Below, one piece after another: positions 25,745-34,889 of a DNA stretch of 64,000 nucleotides; positions within the stretch are counted from its first letter, which is position 1; each line of letters begins with the position of its first letter. The notes beneath the pieces are model-generated. The model was given only the letters and a program-made list of their open reading frames with translations, was not told the origin of the DNA and searched no databases. The translations under genes were made by a program, and so were the position numbers. Source of the stretch: UBA2428 sp002343545 (GTDB lineage: Bacteria > Bdellovibrionota > UBA2428); NCBI GenBank assembly GCA_937952285.1, contig CALFZE010000015.1, positions 42,841-106,840 of the forward strand, written 5' to 3'.

Positions 25745-26305
25745 TCAGGCTTCCCGAGCCGTAAAGTCGGGCGGCGCGTCCCAACGGAGGCGATAGGCCC
25801 ATCCCTCGCGCGAACGCGAGATCCCGCAGACGCGCGCGCGCACGTTCAAGAGACGATCCGAATCTCCCTGACGAACGTTCAGGATGACGGGCGCGTTGTC
25901 GGCAAAAACCGGCGTGCCTCCCCCGCCGTCCGTCAAGAGCTCGCAGCCCGTCTGCGTGAGGAAGTCCAAGTGGCCAACCAGGAATTGGTGCTTATTGTGG
26001 CAGACCACTTCCAAACGTTCGGTCGGCATCGCCATCGGCGGCGGCACGACCGCGATCACGGGCGACGCCGCGCCTTCCTTCGAAGCTTCGCGAACGATCT
26101 CGCGCGCGGGCTCCCGCGGAGCCTCCCGCGACGACAGCACGAGCGGCGGCGGGGCCGGGTCCATCGGGATCCAGGCGCGCGCGCCTTCGTCCCAAACCCA
26201 CGAGTAGTCGCGGATGCGACCCGTCGCGTGGAGATCCTCGATCTCTTCGGGCGCGAAGGGTCCGTAGACTTTTCCGAAGCGGGCAAAATACTTCGCGATC
26301 TTCAT
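25745..26305 (-). CDS. GYF_2 plus PilZ-like cytoplasmic protein
   Basis: 186 residues. Three ATGs are clustered; 26305 is chosen because AAGGA lies eight bases upstream. Residues 10-48 are a GYF_2 domain (KVYGPFAPEEIEDLHATGRI, then VWDEGARAWIPM). A Pro/Glu linker follows. The C-terminal 85 residues form a beta-rich unit (HQFLVGHLDFLTQTGCELLTDG, APVILNVRQGD, RARVCGISRSREGWAYRLRW) that looks like a degenerate PilZ barrel, without the RxxxR ligand motif. No signal or membrane helix is present. In M. xanthus the Glt machine uses a GYF-containing protein (GltJ) to receive cytoplasmic input; this soluble version may do a similar job. Confidence 0.75.
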   Translation of the reverse strand: MKIAKYFARFGKVYGPFAPEEIEDLHATGRIRDYSWVWDEGARAWIPMDPAPPPLVLSSREAPREPAREIVREASKEGAASPVIAVVPPPMAMPTERLEVVCHNKHQFLVGHLDFLTQTGCELLTDGGGGTPVFADNAPVILNVRQGDSDRLLNVRARVCGISRSREGWAYRLRWDAPPDFTAREA

Positions 26306-26316
26306 CTTCATCATCC

Positions 26317-28116
26317 TTACTTCGTCGAGCTGATGGCCCGACGGATGTTGAGGTACTTCTGCTTGTTCTCGCAGTTGTCCGGGAGGTCGGCGCGGAACTG
26401 ACCGAGTTCGTCGTCCCAAACTTCGTGCGTGCCGGCCAGTCCGCCCTTGATCTTGCCCCAGTTCCATTCGGTCAGGCGGATGGAAGCCTTTTCCTGCGAA
26501 AGGCGCTCGTTGAGCTTCTTGAACTCCGGGTTCGCGTTCTGCCAGATCATGTCCTGCGTCGCGCCCTGGAAGATCTCGACCTCGACGAAGTAGATGTTAT
26601 CGGCCACGTCCTCGAGCTGGGCGAGCATGCGCTTGCTCAGCCCGGCGAGATCGCGCTTGATGTCGCCGACGAGCTTGGTCTTGCGCGTCGCCGACCGCTT
26701 TGACTGGGCGTCCATGACGAGACGCCAGGACGGCGCGCCCTTCTTCATGCGGCGGTAAGCGGTGACCTTGGACTTGAGCAGGTCCAGATCCTGGCGAACG
26801 CGCAGCGGGAGCTCGCCGACCGGGTCGGCTTCCTTGGCCTTCAAGTAGCGAGGCTTGATGTCCTGGACGAGCGCGAGAATCTCGACGGCCATCTTCTGCT
26901 GAAGATCGGCGCCCGACGTACTCAGTTTGCCCGAGCGCGTTTCCGCGTCGACGAGCAGGTTCACTTCGTCCTGCCGGCCGATGAAGAACGGCGAACGGAT
27001 CCACTCCGTCGCCACGCGGGCGGGGATACCGCTCTCCTTGGGCGTGCGCAGGAAGCTGACGGCGTCCCGGTAGAGATCGGCCTTGCCGCCGGCCGCGTTC
27101 CAAGCCTTCAACCATTCGAAGGACTCACGGTAGCCTTCGCGGAACGCTTCGACGGCCTTGAGCGATTCGGGGTAGTGGCAGACTTCGTTGAACGCCATCG
27201 CCATGACCATGGGAGCTTCGGGGGTGAAGGTCCGACGGAAACCGCCCGAATGCAGGTTGATCACCGTGCCGAGGGCATCTTTGTAGCGTTCGCCCTTCAA
27301 AAAGACCCAAGCCAGTTCCTGGAGCGTGCGCGCGAGATGGTTCGAAGCCTTGTTGACCTGGCGGAACTCGTTCGTCGCCTCGTCGAAGCGGCCGATCGAG
27401 TAGAACGATCGGCCGTTCAACACGCGCACAACGTCGTCGAGCGGAACGAGGTCGGCCGGGCGATCACCCGCGAAGTAGGCCTTCGCCGCCGCGTTCACGT
27501 CGGCGTGCTTGAAACGAGCCGACGCGCTCAGGAGCTGGGCGAGGGAGCGGTAAGGGCTGCCTTCGTCCGTCAGCTTGACCATGCGATCGACTTCTTCGCC
27601 GACCTTGCCCGCGCCGACGAGGTTCTTGACCGCGTGCAGGGCCAGGCGAGAACGCGGCGTTCCCGGGGGATACGCCGAAAGCTTTTCGAGCACCGCGCCC
27701 GGGTAGTCGAGGGTCGGGTAACGAGCGTGAATGTTCGAAAGGCAGGAAAGCGCGGCCACTTGCACGGCGTCGCTGCGTTTGGCGAACTCGCGGCCGGCCT
27801 GCGTGGCGAAGCCGAAGAAGGCCGAATGCTGCAGGCCCGACTTGTAGAGCGCGAGCGTCGCCCAGTGCTCGGCGAAGATCCGCGTTTCGGCGTCCTTCGC
27901 CTTGCGGCGAAGCGCCATGGCTTCGGCGAAACCCTGGACCGGCGCCATCCCGCCCGAAGAGGTTTTGGCGTACGCGTCGATGGATTCGCGCTCGAGGCTA
28001 TCGGGCGCGTTCCACGCGAAGCGCTCGCCGCAGCCGTCGACGTCGACCGTCGTGGCGAGGGACGGCGTCCCGCTCAGCGCGAAGGAAGCCAAGAGGCCGA
28101 GACGTCGTTTCGTCAT
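26317..28116 (-). CDS. periplasmic TPR protein of the Glt-like locus (GltE-like)
   Basis: 599 residues from ATG 28116, which overlaps the stop of the preceding barrel gene (ATGA). Signal peptide MTKRRLGLLASFALSGTPSLA. The body is helical repeats with TPR-type spacing (AEHWATLALYKSGLQHSAFFGFATQAG, RTLQELAWVFLKGERYKDALGTV, MAMAFNEVCHYPESLKAVEAF), and residues about 430-590 form coiled coil (LKSKVTAYRRMKKGA, DLAGLSKRMLAQLEDV). Size and location suit a GltE-type connector between inner-membrane motor and outer membrane. Confidence 0.75.
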   Translation of the reverse strand: MTKRRLGLLASFALSGTPSLATTVDVDGCGERFAWNAPDSLERESIDAYAKTSSGGMAPVQGFAEAMALRRKAKDAETRIFAEHWATLALYKSGLQHSAFFGFATQAGREFAKRSDAVQVAALSCLSNIHARYPTLDYPGAVLEKLSAYPPGTPRSRLALHAVKNLVGAGKVGEEVDRMVKLTDEGSPYRSLAQLLSASARFKHADVNAAAKAYFAGDRPADLVPLDDVVRVLNGRSFYSIGRFDEATNEFRQVNKASNHLARTLQELAWVFLKGERYKDALGTVINLHSGGFRRTFTPEAPMVMAMAFNEVCHYPESLKAVEAFREGYRESFEWLKAWNAAGGKADLYRDAVSFLRTPKESGIPARVATEWIRSPFFIGRQDEVNLLVDAETRSGKLSTSGADLQQKMAVEILALVQDIKPRYLKAKEADPVGELPLRVRQDLDLLKSKVTAYRRMKKGAPSWRLVMDAQSKRSATRKTKLVGDIKRDLAGLSKRMLAQLEDVADNIYFVEVEIFQGATQDMIWQNANPEFKKLNERLSQEKASIRLTEWNWGKIKGGLAGTHEVWDDELGQFRADLPDNCENKQKYLNIRRAISSTK

Positions 28117-28856
28117 TGGCCACCGCCGAAGAGGAAGTCGAGTCCAAAATGAACGTTGTGGGTGAAGTTCGAACGCGTGCCGATGATCTCGCCGAGCGCC
28201 GTCGGCACGACTTTTTCTTTCTGGACCTCGCGGTAGTGCTGGAAGCGGTAATCGACCCGGATCGAGAGGCTCTGCGTGACGTAGAAGCGTTGGCCGAGGC
28301 CGCCGCCCAGGGTCATCGCGTTCTCCCACTCCGTCTTCGTGTTGCCGGCCGCGGCCGAGAGGTGAAGGTCGTAATAGACGATCTTGGCGCCGAGGAAGCT
28401 CAGCTTACCGTAGAGGAGACTCGCCGTGCCTTCGAGGCCGTAATAGTGCTGCGCGAGAACGTAGCTGAAGTCTTTTCCGGTCGCGCGCAAGACGTCGTAG
28501 GCGCCCGACGTCGTCGAGTTGTGCTTCCAAGCCACGAGGTGCAGGCCCCAGAGTTCGGAGAAGTTATACCCGAAGGTCGCGCCGAGGGGACGGATCGTGT
28601 TGAAGGGGTCGCTGAGCGCCAGACCGCCCAGCACGCCGAGCGCGAACTTGCCGCCCTTCGAGTAGAGGCGGTTCTGCACCACGCCCAGCTGGGACTCGTC
28701 GCCCGTCGCCCAGTACTTTTTCTTGATGGCCTCGACGTCGAGCTCTTCCGGCTTGGACTCGGCGCCCGCGGGCGCTTCCGCCTGCGCGCGCGCGCTTTCC
28801 ATCCACGGAGCGACGAGGCCGAAGGCCATCGCCACGAGAACGATTCGTTTTTTCAT
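28113..28856 (-). CDS. small outer-membrane beta-barrel protein of the Glt-like locus
   Basis: 247 residues. Signal peptide (MKKRIVLVAMAFGLVAPWMESARA), an acidic helical stretch (residues 27-55), then about eight amphipathic strands: KFALGVLGGLALSD, IRPLGATFGYNFSELWGLHLV, GTASLLYGKLSFLG, IVYYDLHLSAAAG, AMTLGGGLGQRFYV, LSIRVDYRFQHY and NVHFGLDFLF. This matches the small outer-membrane barrels found with myxobacterial-type motility genes. It overlaps the TPR gene by four bases and follows GltG by six. Confidence 0.8.
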   Translation of the reverse strand: MKKRIVLVAMAFGLVAPWMESARAQAEAPAGAESKPEELDVEAIKKKYWATGDESQLGVVQNRLYSKGGKFALGVLGGLALSDPFNTIRPLGATFGYNFSELWGLHLVAWKHNSTTSGAYDVLRATGKDFSYVLAQHYYGLEGTASLLYGKLSFLGAKIVYYDLHLSAAAGNTKTEWENAMTLGGGLGQRFYVTQSLSIRVDYRFQHYREVQKEKVVPTALGEIIGTRSNFTHNVHFGLDFLFGGGQ

Positions 28857-28862
28857 ATCCTG

Positions 28863-30449
28863 CTACCTCTGAAGCGCCTTGAAGATGAACGGATACGAAA
28901 CGGCGACCGAAACGTTTCCTTTCGGTTTGGGGAACGCCCATTTCGTGAGGCGGCGCAGGATACAGTCATCAAGCCGCGGATCGAGGAGCGAGGATTCCTT
29001 CACCGATGCGGAGGTGACGGAACCCTGGGGTCCAATGGTGAAGTCCAGGACAAGCTTACCAGCGAGGTCGGGGTTACGGATCATCGAAGACTCGTAACAG
29101 TAACGAACCTCGGCCATGTGGGCGTGGATGACCTTGCCGACCTCGTCCTTGCTCAAGCCGTCGGCGACCGACGAACCCGGCAAATCGAGCGAAACGAAAG
29201 CCCCGCCTTGGCCGCCGACGCCGGCGCGCTTGCCCGAGCCGTAGCCTACGCCGCGTTCCGTGCCGCCTTTGCCGCCAAAGCCGCCGCCGCCCACGCCGAC
29301 TTCGACGTTCGGGCCGCGGGCGTAACCGGCGTCGGGCGAGGCGGGCATGACGCCCGTGTCGGCCGCGCCGTCGAAGATCTTCTTGGCCTGGTTCGAGCTA
29401 TCCGAACCGAGCAGCAACGTGCCGCCCTGGGCGAGGAAGGTCGTCATGCCGCCCTTGACCAGGCCGCGCACGGAGTTCTGCAGGGCCTGCGCGCGGAAGG
29501 CCCGCGCGACGGCCGTTTGGCTCGCCTTCGAAGCCTGGACGGGCGCCTTGCCCTCGACCTTCTGACCGGCCGCGGTGCCGCCCGCCTCGGGCGAACCGCC
29601 GCCGCCCGTACGAGCTTCGACCGTTTCGGTCGGCTTCACGGCCTGCGGCTTCATGAGGATCTTGGCGTATTGTTCGGGGATGATCTGCTCGTCCGGCGAG
29701 TGGACCGGCTTCGATCCGCTCGGCCACAGCACGAGCGCGAGCGCGACGACGGCCAGACCGATACCCGTGCGCTGGAGTTGTTTGCGGAACCAGGCGTCGG
29801 CCGGGTCTAGGACCTCGGCCCGCGCCGCCTCGAAGGCGACCGCGCGGACGCGGCCCAGACGCCAGACGTGGCGGCCGGCCGTGATCTCGACGGCGTTCAA
29901 ACGGGAGGAGGGAATCTCGAGGCTGCGTCCCACGTCGAGCGCGGCGCGCTCGGCGCCCGCCTCGTCGCGGAAACGCACGAGGACGCCCGCCATCTGCGAT
30001 TCGATCGCGTAGCCCGCGGCCGTCGCGCGAACGCGGAAGGAACTCGCCCCGCCGCCGAAGCGCACGGATCCGTCCGCGTCGGGACGGATCGTGGCGAGAA
30101 TCGACTCGCGGGAACACGCGTAGGCCACGAGCTCACCGTCCGCGGCATTCGCGCTCGCGTAGAGGGGCGCGGCGGCCCGGAGCTTCGAGAGTCGAAGTTT
30201 GAGCCCTTTGCCTTCCACCAAAACCGGAGCCCGGCCCGGTTCGCCAATCTCGATGAAGCCGTCCGAGTAGGCCTGGCCGAGCTTCGCGGGCGAGAGGTTG
30301 CGGAAGCGGATCTTGTCGCCGCTCTTTTCGGCGACCCACTTCACCGGGAACGAAACGGGCATCGGCCGCGCCGAGTCCCAAACGAGGCGTTGTTTCTGGC
30401 CGCCCTTCTCGATCTCGAGAAGGTACCGGTCGCCCGAAGCGCGACTCAT
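28863..30449 (-). CDS. gltG: GltG-like protein with FHA-like N-terminus and AgmX/PglI C-terminus
   Basis: 528 residues. The cytoplasmic N-terminal ~200 residues contain two beta-rich halves, the second resembling an FHA sandwich (ALDVGRSLEIPSSRLNAVEI.AGRHVWRLG). One transmembrane helix lies at about 228-242. A Gly/Ala-rich periplasmic spacer (about 275-430) follows. The last ~95 residues are the TonB-like AgmX/PglI domain: LSKDEVGKVIHAHMAEVRYCYES, LAGKLVLDFTIGPQGSVTSA and a C-terminal Cys pairing with YCYE (DDCILRRL). This order matches GltG of M. xanthus. It overlaps the small upstream ORF by four bases. Predicted to link the motor to outer-membrane partners. Confidence 0.85.
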   Translation of the reverse strand: MSRASGDRYLLEIEKGGQKQRLVWDSARPMPVSFPVKWVAEKSGDKIRFRNLSPAKLGQAYSDGFIEIGEPGRAPVLVEGKGLKLRLSKLRAAAPLYASANAADGELVAYACSRESILATIRPDADGSVRFGGGASSFRVRATAAGYAIESQMAGVLVRFRDEAGAERAALDVGRSLEIPSSRLNAVEITAGRHVWRLGRVRAVAFEAARAEVLDPADAWFRKQLQRTGIGLAVVALALVLWPSGSKPVHSPDEQIIPEQYAKILMKPQAVKPTETVEARTGGGGSPEAGGTAAGQKVEGKAPVQASKASQTAVARAFRAQALQNSVRGLVKGGMTTFLAQGGTLLLGSDSSNQAKKIFDGAADTGVMPASPDAGYARGPNVEVGVGGGGFGGKGGTERGVGYGSGKRAGVGGQGGAFVSLDLPGSSVADGLSKDEVGKVIHAHMAEVRYCYESSMIRNPDLAGKLVLDFTIGPQGSVTSASVKESSLLDPRLDDCILRRLTKWAFPKPKGNVSVAVSYPFIFKALQR

Positions 30450-30715
30450 TGCGCGTACCTCGTCTCCGAGAGGAGTTCTTGCGTGTCGGCGCGGAAGCCG
30501 GAGCGCTTGCGGTAAAGGTGCATGCGGCGGCGACGCTTGTCGCGCTCGGAGATCTGGTTCAGGGAGTCGAGCGGTTTGCGGTTCACGCCCTCGACGACTT
30601 CGTCTTCGAAGTCGATGACGCGACTGCGCGGAGCCTCGGCCAAGGCCGGCCAGGCCGACCCGACCAAAACGAGGGAAAGAAGTCCCCGCAAAAATCCAAG
30701 ATTAGGGCTTCGCAT
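30446..30715 (-). CDS. small exported protein of the Glt-like locus
   Basis: 89 residues from ATG 30715 (the frame is open further upstream inside gltD, but this ATG begins a good signal peptide: GFLRGLLSLVLVGSAWPALA). The mature 65 residues are acidic then strongly basic (VIDFEDEVVEGVNRKP, RDKRRRRMHLYRKR). It overlaps the 3' end of gltD by 14 bases and the start of gltG by four, which argues for coupled translation and a structural partner role. No family recognised. Confidence 0.65.
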   Translation of the reverse strand: MRSPNLGFLRGLLSLVLVGSAWPALAEAPRSRVIDFEDEVVEGVNRKPLDSLNQISERDKRRRRMHLYRKRSGFRADTQELLSETRYAQ

Positions 30716-33700
30716 CGGACGCCTCCTGACGGACCGCCGCTTGGGTCGCGACCGCGCGCCCCTTCGCCCAGCCGTCGGCTTCAGCCAGAACTTTCTGATC
30801 TTCCCGCGAAAGGCGTCCGTATACATTCCGTTTCTTTTCCACGTCGCGGGTCATGTCTTCCAAGATCTTGCCGACGCGGGCCTTCGACCCGCTCCGGTAA
30901 TAGGCCTGCACGAGTTCGAACGCGATCACGCCGCGGGTTTCCTCGTCGGCCGAGGCGCGCACGTTCTCGAGGGCGGCGAGCGCTTCGGCCCGCGCGCCGG
31001 AGCGCTCGAGCGTCAGGTAACCCAGGATTCCCAGTTCGACCTCGCCGAGCGCCTTGGCTTTCTTCGCTTCGGCGACCATGTAGGCCATGAACTGGGAATT
31101 GCCGGCGTCGTAGGCTTGGCGCCAAGTCCAATAGAAGAGGCGCGCGCGGTCATCGGCGTCGCCCGCGCGAAGCTTCGCGAAGGCCTTGGCGTCGAAACGC
31201 GACCAGCGGGCCGCGGGCAGCAAGCGATCCAGCCGATCCACCGGCTTGGCCTTGGGATCGACGACCGAAGCGGGACGACGGAAGCCTTCCAACTCCGAGG
31301 ACTTCGAGGGGTTGTCCTTGAGGTAGAGCTCCGCGATGAACGAGAACGCCGAGTCGTCGATGCCCGCCTCGGAGGCGACCTCGAAGGCCTTCGCCCGCAG
31401 CTCGACGGCTTTCTCGTCGAAGGGCATCGAGAGACCCATCAAGGTCTGCTTGTACTCCTCGACTTCGGCGCCGGAGAAACCCGTAGGAGCCGGCAAAGCG
31501 CGCAGCCCGTCGCCGATGTCCGTGTAGGCCGCCGCGAGCTCGACGAGAACCTCGGTTTTGAGGCGGGTCCACGGGAGCTTCACGAGACGCACGGTTTCGG
31601 ACTCGAGTTCCTTCACGCGATCGAGGCGTTTGCCGATGGCCCGACGTTCGGGCTTGAGCGGAAAGCTCGTCACGAGGATCTTGCGGTTACGTTCGAGCGA
31701 GGACTTCACGACTTCGACGAGACGGCCTTGGAGTTGCGACTGCATGGGTCCGTCCAGGCGGTCCCAAGCCTCCGCCAGGCGACCCAGGAGTTCCAGACGA
31801 TCGGCGAAACCCAATCCGCGGTCGTTCGCGAGCGCGGCGAGAGCCCAGATCGCCCGGCTGGACTCCGGGAACTTGCGGAAGTTCTCGAGGACGTATTTGC
31901 CGTCGCGCAGCTTGGTTTCGCCGGTGCGGTAGCTCGCGTCCGTAAGCACGAGCAAGGCCTGCATGCGGTCGCACATGCCCGCGCGATCGTCGGCCTGGGC
32001 GACGGCTTCGCAGAGTCCCGGTCGGGCCAGGAAGAGACGCAGGTCTTCGTCCCGATCCGCGAGCCAGGCCAAGGGAAGCACGCGGGGAGCCACCTCGGAC
32101 ACGTTTCCGTCCCTAGCGAGGAAAGCCACGTAGTCGGCCAAGGCGTTCGCGAAGCGGTAGTTGCGCTCCGAGATCCGCGCGCGCTCGAGGAGCGCCCACT
32201 TGCCGGCTTCGGCGTCGGGACGTTCCTTGACGAGACGATCCAGGTACTCGATCGCCTCGACCTCGCGCCCTTGGCGCAGCTCGATCTTGGCGGCCATGAG
32301 CATACAGTCGGGGTAGCGTTCCGAGCCGCCGTAGCGGCTCAGGCATTCGCGGGCCGCGGCGAGCGCGTCGCCCATGTCTTTGCCGTCCACCTTGATCTCG
32401 AGGATCTTGAACCAGGCATCGGCTTCGACCTTCGCGAGACGCGTCGCGAACTCGCCGCCCTTCCAGGTCTTCTCTCTACCGAGATCGCGGGCGAGCTCGT
32501 GCGTGAGTTTCCAATCGTTCGTGAGAATGCGGGAATCGAGAGCGAGGGCCGCCGACGGGATCGCGAACTTGGAGTCCGGCGAAGCGGACGCAAATTCGAG
32601 GAAGCGCGCCACGGCCCGGTTGGGCTGACCTTGGCTGTAGAGGCTACGGTTCGCCTCGAATTCGAAGTTCTGGAAGTTCTCGTGCCGTGCCTTGGCGACC
32701 TCGAAATCAGCCGCGACCTTGAAGCGGCTCGCCTTCGGGGCGCCGAAACGCTTCGCGTGGGCGTCGATCCAGGCCACCCACTCGTCGACGCGGGTTTCGA
32801 CCCGACCCGCATCCCGCTTCGGCAGGGCCTTGGCTTCGAGGGCATCGACGACGAACTTGTCGTTGCGCAGAATCTCGTAGCGGGCCGCGATCGCGCGCAG
32901 GCTCGCGTTCTCGAGGTCGAAGGTCGACGAGTCTGTCCAGTTGTCCACGACCCAGCGGTAGTGCTCGGTCGCGCCGGGGTAGTCCTTGATCTCGAAGAGC
33001 GTCTCGGCGAGGTTGTAATGGACGCCCGGGATGCGGGGGTCCTTCGCGTCGAGGATGCGCGTGATGCTCATATAGAGGCCGGCGAGGGCCGCCGAGTACG
33101 AAGCGAGCTCGGTCGCCTGCTTGTTTTTGATGACGATCTTCTGGAGCTCCTGCGCCGTACCGATGAGCGTATCGACCGCGACACGGTAGCTCTCCCAGTC
33201 GCGGGCGACCTTGCGGTTGGCCTGGATGACGCGTTCGACGTCCTGCGCGACGGATTGGAGCTCGAGGTACTTGCGGCGGTTCAGGCGGTCGTCGAACCAG
33301 GTCATGACGACCTCGATCGCCTCGGCGCGTTCGATTTCTTCCTTCAGGACCAGGTCCTTCCAAGCAACGAGCTCGGCCTCTTTGCCGTGCGCGCGGAGCA
33401 AGCGGGCGAAGCGCCCCATGACCCGGCCGAGCGCCGGACCCTTCTCGAGTCCGCGGAAGTAAGCGAGGGCCTTGGTCGAGCTGTAGTCGGGGTGACGCAG
33501 TTCGATGCCCTCGACGTAGAAGAGGGCCGTCTCGTTCACGCTGTTGTCCCGGATCGCGACGTCCGACGTGTCGGGCACGCCTTCCGTGTTCTTGATCCGT
33601 TCGGAGTACCACTTGATATGCCGCTCGAGGAATCCGAGCGCGGCGGGGATGTTCTTGAGATTGTAGTGGCTCCACGCGAGCTTGTAGAGCGCGAAGGGAT

Positions 33701-34334
33701 ACTGGGGATCGGTCGGGCGGCGCTCGACCTTCTCGAGCTGCGCGATGGCCTCGGCGTGCTTGTTCTCGTCGATGGCGAACTGGGCGAGCGCCATGTGCGC
33801 GGCGGGCGCCTGCAGGGCGTCGGGCCACTTGTCGACGAGGTGCAGGTAGTTCTTGCGCGCGTTCGCTTTGTCTTCGATCTCCTCGAAGGCTTTGCCGCGC
33901 AGGAACCAGGCCTCTTCGATGTTCTCGAAAGACGGGAACTTCGCGATCAACGCGTCGAGCGTCGCGATGGAAGCCTTGATCGTCTTCTTGAAGTCGCCGA
34001 GCTCGACGGCCTTGCCGCTGCGGTGCGCGCGCCCGTGCGCGATCCGAAAGCGAATCGCCGCGTCCTGCTGTTGGGCCTCGGCCAGACGGCCGAGCAGCAA
34101 GGGTTCCTGGACGGATCCGACGTACTTCTTGAGCAGGGTCTGGAGCTTCGCGATGGCCTCGCCCTGGGCCTGGAGCGCGGCCTGGTCCACGAGACGGTCG
34201 CGGTTCTCGTCGACGACGGGTTTCGGCAGGGCGCGTACGGTCGCTTCGACCGAAGTTTCGGCGCGCGCGGGCCCGACGACCAAGCAGGCCGCGGTTGCCA
34301 AGGTCCCGAGAATTTTTCGGTCGCCGAATCTCAT
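30702..34334 (-). CDS. gltD: GltD-like giant periplasmic TPR protein
   Basis: 1210 residues with a signal peptide (LGTLATAACLVVGPARA, cleavage before ETS). The whole length is helix-turn-helix repeats with TPR features: EEAWFLRGKAFEEIEDKANARKNYL, PAAHMALAQFAIDENKHAEAIAQLEKVE, PFALYKLAWSHYNLKNIPAALGFLE, VHYNLAETLFEIKDYPGATEHYRWV and many more. Size, repeat type and position directly after TolQ/TolR/TolR genes match GltD of the M. xanthus gliding complex. Probable periplasmic scaffold. Confidence 0.82.
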   Translation of the reverse strand: MRFGDRKILGTLATAACLVVGPARAETSVEATVRALPKPVVDENRDRLVDQAALQAQGEAIAKLQTLLKKYVGSVQEPLLLGRLAEAQQQDAAIRFRIAHGRAHRSGKAVELGDFKKTIKASIATLDALIAKFPSFENIEEAWFLRGKAFEEIEDKANARKNYLHLVDKWPDALQAPAAHMALAQFAIDENKHAEAIAQLEKVERRPTDPQYPFALYKLAWSHYNLKNIPAALGFLERHIKWYSERIKNTEGVPDTSDVAIRDNSVNETALFYVEGIELRHPDYSSTKALAYFRGLEKGPALGRVMGRFARLLRAHGKEAELVAWKDLVLKEEIERAEAIEVVMTWFDDRLNRRKYLELQSVAQDVERVIQANRKVARDWESYRVAVDTLIGTAQELQKIVIKNKQATELASYSAALAGLYMSITRILDAKDPRIPGVHYNLAETLFEIKDYPGATEHYRWVVDNWTDSSTFDLENASLRAIAARYEILRNDKFVVDALEAKALPKRDAGRVETRVDEWVAWIDAHAKRFGAPKASRFKVAADFEVAKARHENFQNFEFEANRSLYSQGQPNRAVARFLEFASASPDSKFAIPSAALALDSRILTNDWKLTHELARDLGREKTWKGGEFATRLAKVEADAWFKILEIKVDGKDMGDALAAARECLSRYGGSERYPDCMLMAAKIELRQGREVEAIEYLDRLVKERPDAEAGKWALLERARISERNYRFANALADYVAFLARDGNVSEVAPRVLPLAWLADRDEDLRLFLARPGLCEAVAQADDRAGMCDRMQALLVLTDASYRTGETKLRDGKYVLENFRKFPESSRAIWALAALANDRGLGFADRLELLGRLAEAWDRLDGPMQSQLQGRLVEVVKSSLERNRKILVTSFPLKPERRAIGKRLDRVKELESETVRLVKLPWTRLKTEVLVELAAAYTDIGDGLRALPAPTGFSGAEVEEYKQTLMGLSMPFDEKAVELRAKAFEVASEAGIDDSAFSFIAELYLKDNPSKSSELEGFRRPASVVDPKAKPVDRLDRLLPAARWSRFDAKAFAKLRAGDADDRARLFYWTWRQAYDAGNSQFMAYMVAEAKKAKALGEVELGILGYLTLERSGARAEALAALENVRASADEETRGVIAFELVQAYYRSGSKARVGKILEDMTRDVEKKRNVYGRLSREDQKVLAEADGWAKGRAVATQAAVRQEASDAKP

Positions 34335-34363
34335 GTCATGCCCTCGATGTCGTCACTCAGAAG

Positions 34364-34888
34364 TCACTGGCTGGAATCGATCACGGCGAGCTTGAAGTCC
34401 GTGTATCCGTTCACCGCGGCCGACGCGAGAACGGACTTGATGGTGGAGTAAGGCGTGCCCTTGTCGGCCATCACGATCAGACGGGCGTCGGGTTTGACGT
34501 CCTCGTTCGCCTTGGCGATGAGCATCTGGCGTTGGCGCTCGACCTTGAAGACGCCGTCGAGGCTCTTGCTGACGCCGTTCTCGACGACGTCGCCCGCGGC
34601 GAACTTGAATTCCGCGAGCGAGGCCGCCGCCTTGCCTTCGATCTGCACCGCGGTCTTGGAGATCTCGACCTTGAGGGCCTCGAGGTGCTCCTTGCTCGCG
34701 AAGGCGGCGGGCAGCTTGACGTCGGCGCTCGGCGAAACTCCCAGCGCGCCGCTCGTGTAGCCCTTCAGCAGGAACACGAGGATGAGCATGAAGATATCCG
34801 CCATGGCGGTGATGTTGAGGCTCAGTTCGCCGCTCGCCGGCTTGTGGCGCATGCCGAAACGGCGTTTCTTTCCGAAGCGCAGCGACAT
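34364..34888 (-). CDS. aglS: TolR/ExbD-family motor subunit (second copy)
   Basis: 174 residues. Short basic cytoplasmic N-terminus, one transmembrane helix (about 28-46) with the essential acidic residue retained (ITAMADIFMLILVFLL, Asp31), then a periplasmic domain extended in the middle (residues 50-130) compared with ordinary TolR, ending in a peptidoglycan-interacting fold (DARLIVMADKGTPYSTIKSVLASAAVNGY). It follows the first ExbD by one base. In the AglRQS motor both TolR-like subunits keep a proton-binding Asp, as here. Assignment to AglS rather than AglQ is by gene order only. Confidence 0.85.
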   Translation of the reverse strand: MSLRFGKKRRFGMRHKPASGELSLNITAMADIFMLILVFLLKGYTSGALGVSPSADVKLPAAFASKEHLEALKVEISKTAVQIEGKAAASLAEFKFAAGDVVENGVSKSLDGVFKVERQRQMLIAKANEDVKPDARLIVMADKGTPYSTIKSVLASAAVNGYTDFKLAVIDSSQ

Positions 34889-34889
34889 G

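Noticed and set aside
30522..34451. 1309-codon plus-strand frame opposite the GltD-like gene
   Set aside because: Antisense shadow produced by high GC in third positions; the translation is Arg/Val/Asp-rich without domains, while the minus strand gives a signal peptide and regular TPRs.
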